Below are positions 31,254 through 32,777 of a DNA stretch of 32,777 nt, in pieces. The DNA comes from Clostridia bacterium (GTDB lineage Bacteria; Bacillota; Clostridia; TANB77; CAG-508): assembly GCA_017511265.1 (NCBI GenBank), contig JAFWKV010000013.1:1-32777 (forward strand), given 5' to 3'. A program made the position numbers and the translations under genes. The first letter of the stretch is position 1. The number at the start of each line of letters is the position of its first letter. Under the pieces are notes generated by a model. The model searched no databases. It was not told where the DNA came from and saw nothing but the letters and a program-made list of their open reading frames with translations.

Positions 31254-32603
31254 ATGCTAAAGAAAACGAAAAACAAGATAATTTTAATTTTTTTTATTAT
31301 AGGAATTTTAGCAATTGCTGCAATTGGTATAGCATATATACAAATGCTACATAATGCTGGAACAATAATAGAAGCAGACGGATTAGATAATAATGGACAA
31401 ATAGCAGAAATCATAAATTCACTAACAAATAAAACTATAATGATACTTATTACAGCAACTTTAACATTTATAGCGGTTGTAGGGATGATAAGCTTTATAA
31501 TATCGAAATTTATAGTTCAACCAGTTGATAGTACTGTAAATAAGATGACCAATGAACTAGAAGATAAACTTAGTGAAGTATCTAAACAAAGAAATCAAAT
31601 GGAAACAATATTATTACATATGACTGATGGAATCATTGCATTTAATATGCAGGGACAAATTATATTAATAAATCCAGAGGCAAGAAGATTACTAAAAATT
31701 TCACCAGAAGATAACAGCTTTGATGATATATTTAAAAAAAGTGGTGTAGATATTAATATGGAAAAAATAATTTACTTAGAAAATTGGACATCAACAGAAG
31801 AAAGAGTAAAAGTAGAGGATACATATATACACATATTTTTTGCACCATTTAAAAATGAAAATAATACACCAGCAGGGGTGATTGCTGTTATTCAAGACAT
31901 AACTGAACACGTAAAGCTTGACAATATGAGAAAAGAATTTGTAGCAGATGTATCACATGAATTAAAAACTCCAATAACATCAATAATGGGATATTCAGAA
32001 ACATTATTAGAGTCAGAATATGATAAAGAAATACAAGATAAATTTTTAAATGTAATTGCTACAGAAGCAAGAAGAATGGACAAGCTAGTTAAAGACTTAC
32101 TTACTCTTTCTAAGTATGACAATGCAAAAGATAGAACAAAAAAAGAATCTTTTGACTTAGGAGAGCTTGTAAAAAGAGCACAAGATAAACTTGCAATTGA
32201 AGCAATCAAAAAAAATCAAAATGTTAGTTGCTTTGTAACAGCTGATGTACCTCCAGTGTATGCAGATAAATATGATATTGAAAGAGTTGTACTGAATATA
32301 TTATCAAATAGTATAAAATATACAAAAGAAGAAGGAGAAATTAAGATATATGTTGGCTTTGTGCATAACGATGCTTATATAAAAATTATTGATAATGGAA
32401 TTGGGATTCCAGAAGAAGACTTAAGTAGAATATTTGAGAGATTTTATAGAGTTGACAAAGCAAGAACTCGTGAGATGGGCGGAAGCGGTTTAGGCTTATC
32501 CATTGCTAAAGAAATTTTGGATAAAAATGGTGGAAACATTGATATAAAGAGCGTTGTTGGAGAAGGTACGGAAGTTGTAATTAGAATTCCTACTAAGCAA
32601 TAA
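31254..32603 (+). CDS. PAS-containing sensor histidine kinase (WalK/PhoR-like)
   Basis: A 449-residue membrane kinase. Helix 1 (about 9-28) and helix 2 (about 62-84) flank an extracellular loop of only about 30 residues. A linker/HAMP-like coiled coil (about 85-118) and a PAS domain (about 119-220, MTDGIIAFNMQGQIILINPEA) follow. HisKA has phospho-acceptor H235 in VSHELKTP, and the ATPase domain has N-box NILSNSIKYT, DNGIGI, FYRVDKAR and GSGLGLSIAK. The layout is like WalK or PhoR, which watch wall or phosphate state. It starts one base after murG, so it is tied to lipid II synthesis. No response regulator lies in this window; one may be beyond either edge or be encoded elsewhere. Confidence 0.93.
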   Translation: MLKKTKNKIILIFFIIGILAIAAIGIAYIQMLHNAGTIIEADGLDNNGQIAEIINSLTNKTIMILITATLTFIAVVGMISFIISKFIVQPVDSTVNKMTNELEDKLSEVSKQRNQMETILLHMTDGIIAFNMQGQIILINPEARRLLKISPEDNSFDDIFKKSGVDINMEKIIYLENWTSTEERVKVEDTYIHIFFAPFKNENNTPAGVIAVIQDITEHVKLDNMRKEFVADVSHELKTPITSIMGYSETLLESEYDKEIQDKFLNVIATEARRMDKLVKDLLTLSKYDNAKDRTKKESFDLGELVKRAQDKLAIEAIKKNQNVSCFVTADVPPVYADKYDIERVVLNILSNSIKYTKEEGEIKIYVGFVHNDAYIKIIDNGIGIPEEDLSRIFERFYRVDKARTREMGGSGLGLSIAKEILDKNGGNIDIKSVVGEGTEVVIRIPTKQ

Positions 32604-32654
32604 ATTTTCATCTCCCTGTTCTAATGCTTTTCAGAATAGATTGTAATTATTTCC

Positions 32655-32753
32655 GCCTAAATGTTGATATATAAATATATTTTGAACAAAACATAGCTGG
32701 GGTCTTCCTATGGGTCTTGTTCTTTCAATATATTTATATATCAACATTTAGGC
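32655..32753 (+). repeat. Hairpin element with conserved apex core, perfect 27-bp arms
   Basis: Arms 32655-32681 and 32727-32753 are exact reverse complements. GAACAA/TTGTTC continues toward the core CATAGCTGGGGTCTTCCTA (32692-32710). It starts 51 bases after the kinase stop codon. Compared with 19328-19419 the inner part is conserved and the outer arms are unrelated but again perfectly paired. Confidence 0.85.
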
Positions 32754-32777
32754 TACTCTATAAAAGTTTAGTCTGAA

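Overview
The window looks like chromosome of a low-GC, Gram-positive, anaerobic member of the Bacillota (Clostridia-like). The bases for this are strongly AT-rich DNA with AGA/ATA-type codons, canonical sigma-A promoters, GGAGG ribosome binding sites and many TTG starts, GatCAB, a MurE with the meso-diaminopimelate DNPR motif, a SpoVD-type PASTA penicillin-binding protein next to murE-mraY-ftsW-murG, and a flavodiiron protein with rubredoxin. No species can be assigned from the sequence alone.

Layout. 1-1.8 kb: a structured inverted repeat, then a DUF308 membrane protein, a degenerate cytidylyltransferase-like protein and a zinc-dependent phospholipase C-like protein. 1.8-5.3 kb: gatC-gatA-gatB. 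5.3-6.3 kb (minus): two small unknown genes and rpsT. 6.4-12 kb: rpiB, a WecA/TagO-type transferase fused to a C-terminal rubredoxin domain, pyrH-frr-uppS-cdsA-rseP (translation recycling, undecaprenyl and phospholipid synthesis, PDZ-less site-2 protease), then tRNA-Gly(UCC). 12.2-13.9 kb: a 55-aa membrane ORF (minus), flavodiiron protein and rubredoxin. 14.3-15.1 kb: membrane-anchored EndA-like nuclease. 15.4-22.4 kb: an island with an unknown protein, a membrane-anchored substrate-binding + VWA protein, an XpaC-like protein with an apparent frameshift, a second anchored substrate-binding protein, TelA and a CbxX-type AAA ATPase. 22.5-24.3 kb: two small genes and a GC-richer coiled-coil gene that looks foreign. 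24.4-32.6 kb: spoVD-like PBP (apparent frameshift before its PASTA domain), murE, mraY, ftsW/spoVE, murG and a PAS-type sensor histidine kinase.

Two families of palindromic elements run through the intergenic spaces. One (1-131, 2191-2302, 15111-15347, 19328-19419, 32655-32753) has an apex core CATAGCTGGGGTCTTCCTA or a diverged relative, closed by perfect or near-perfect stems whose outer sequence is different at each locus. The other (5981-6059, 8949-9048, 13936-14248, and a probable half copy near 211-228) ends in GTTGTCA/TGACAAC. The 13936 copy carries a GCTGGGGTCTTTCC motif in its arm, which links the two families. In two places the terminal TTGACA of the second family is positioned as the -35 box of the next gene.

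The best candidates for undescribed biology are the locus-specific hairpin family, the VWA/substrate-binding-XpaC-TelA-CbxX island, the WecA-rubredoxin fusion, and the foreign coiled-coil gene. Two genes share the same kind of lesion (one extra C before GGA), which is either a sequencing artefact or something worth checking.
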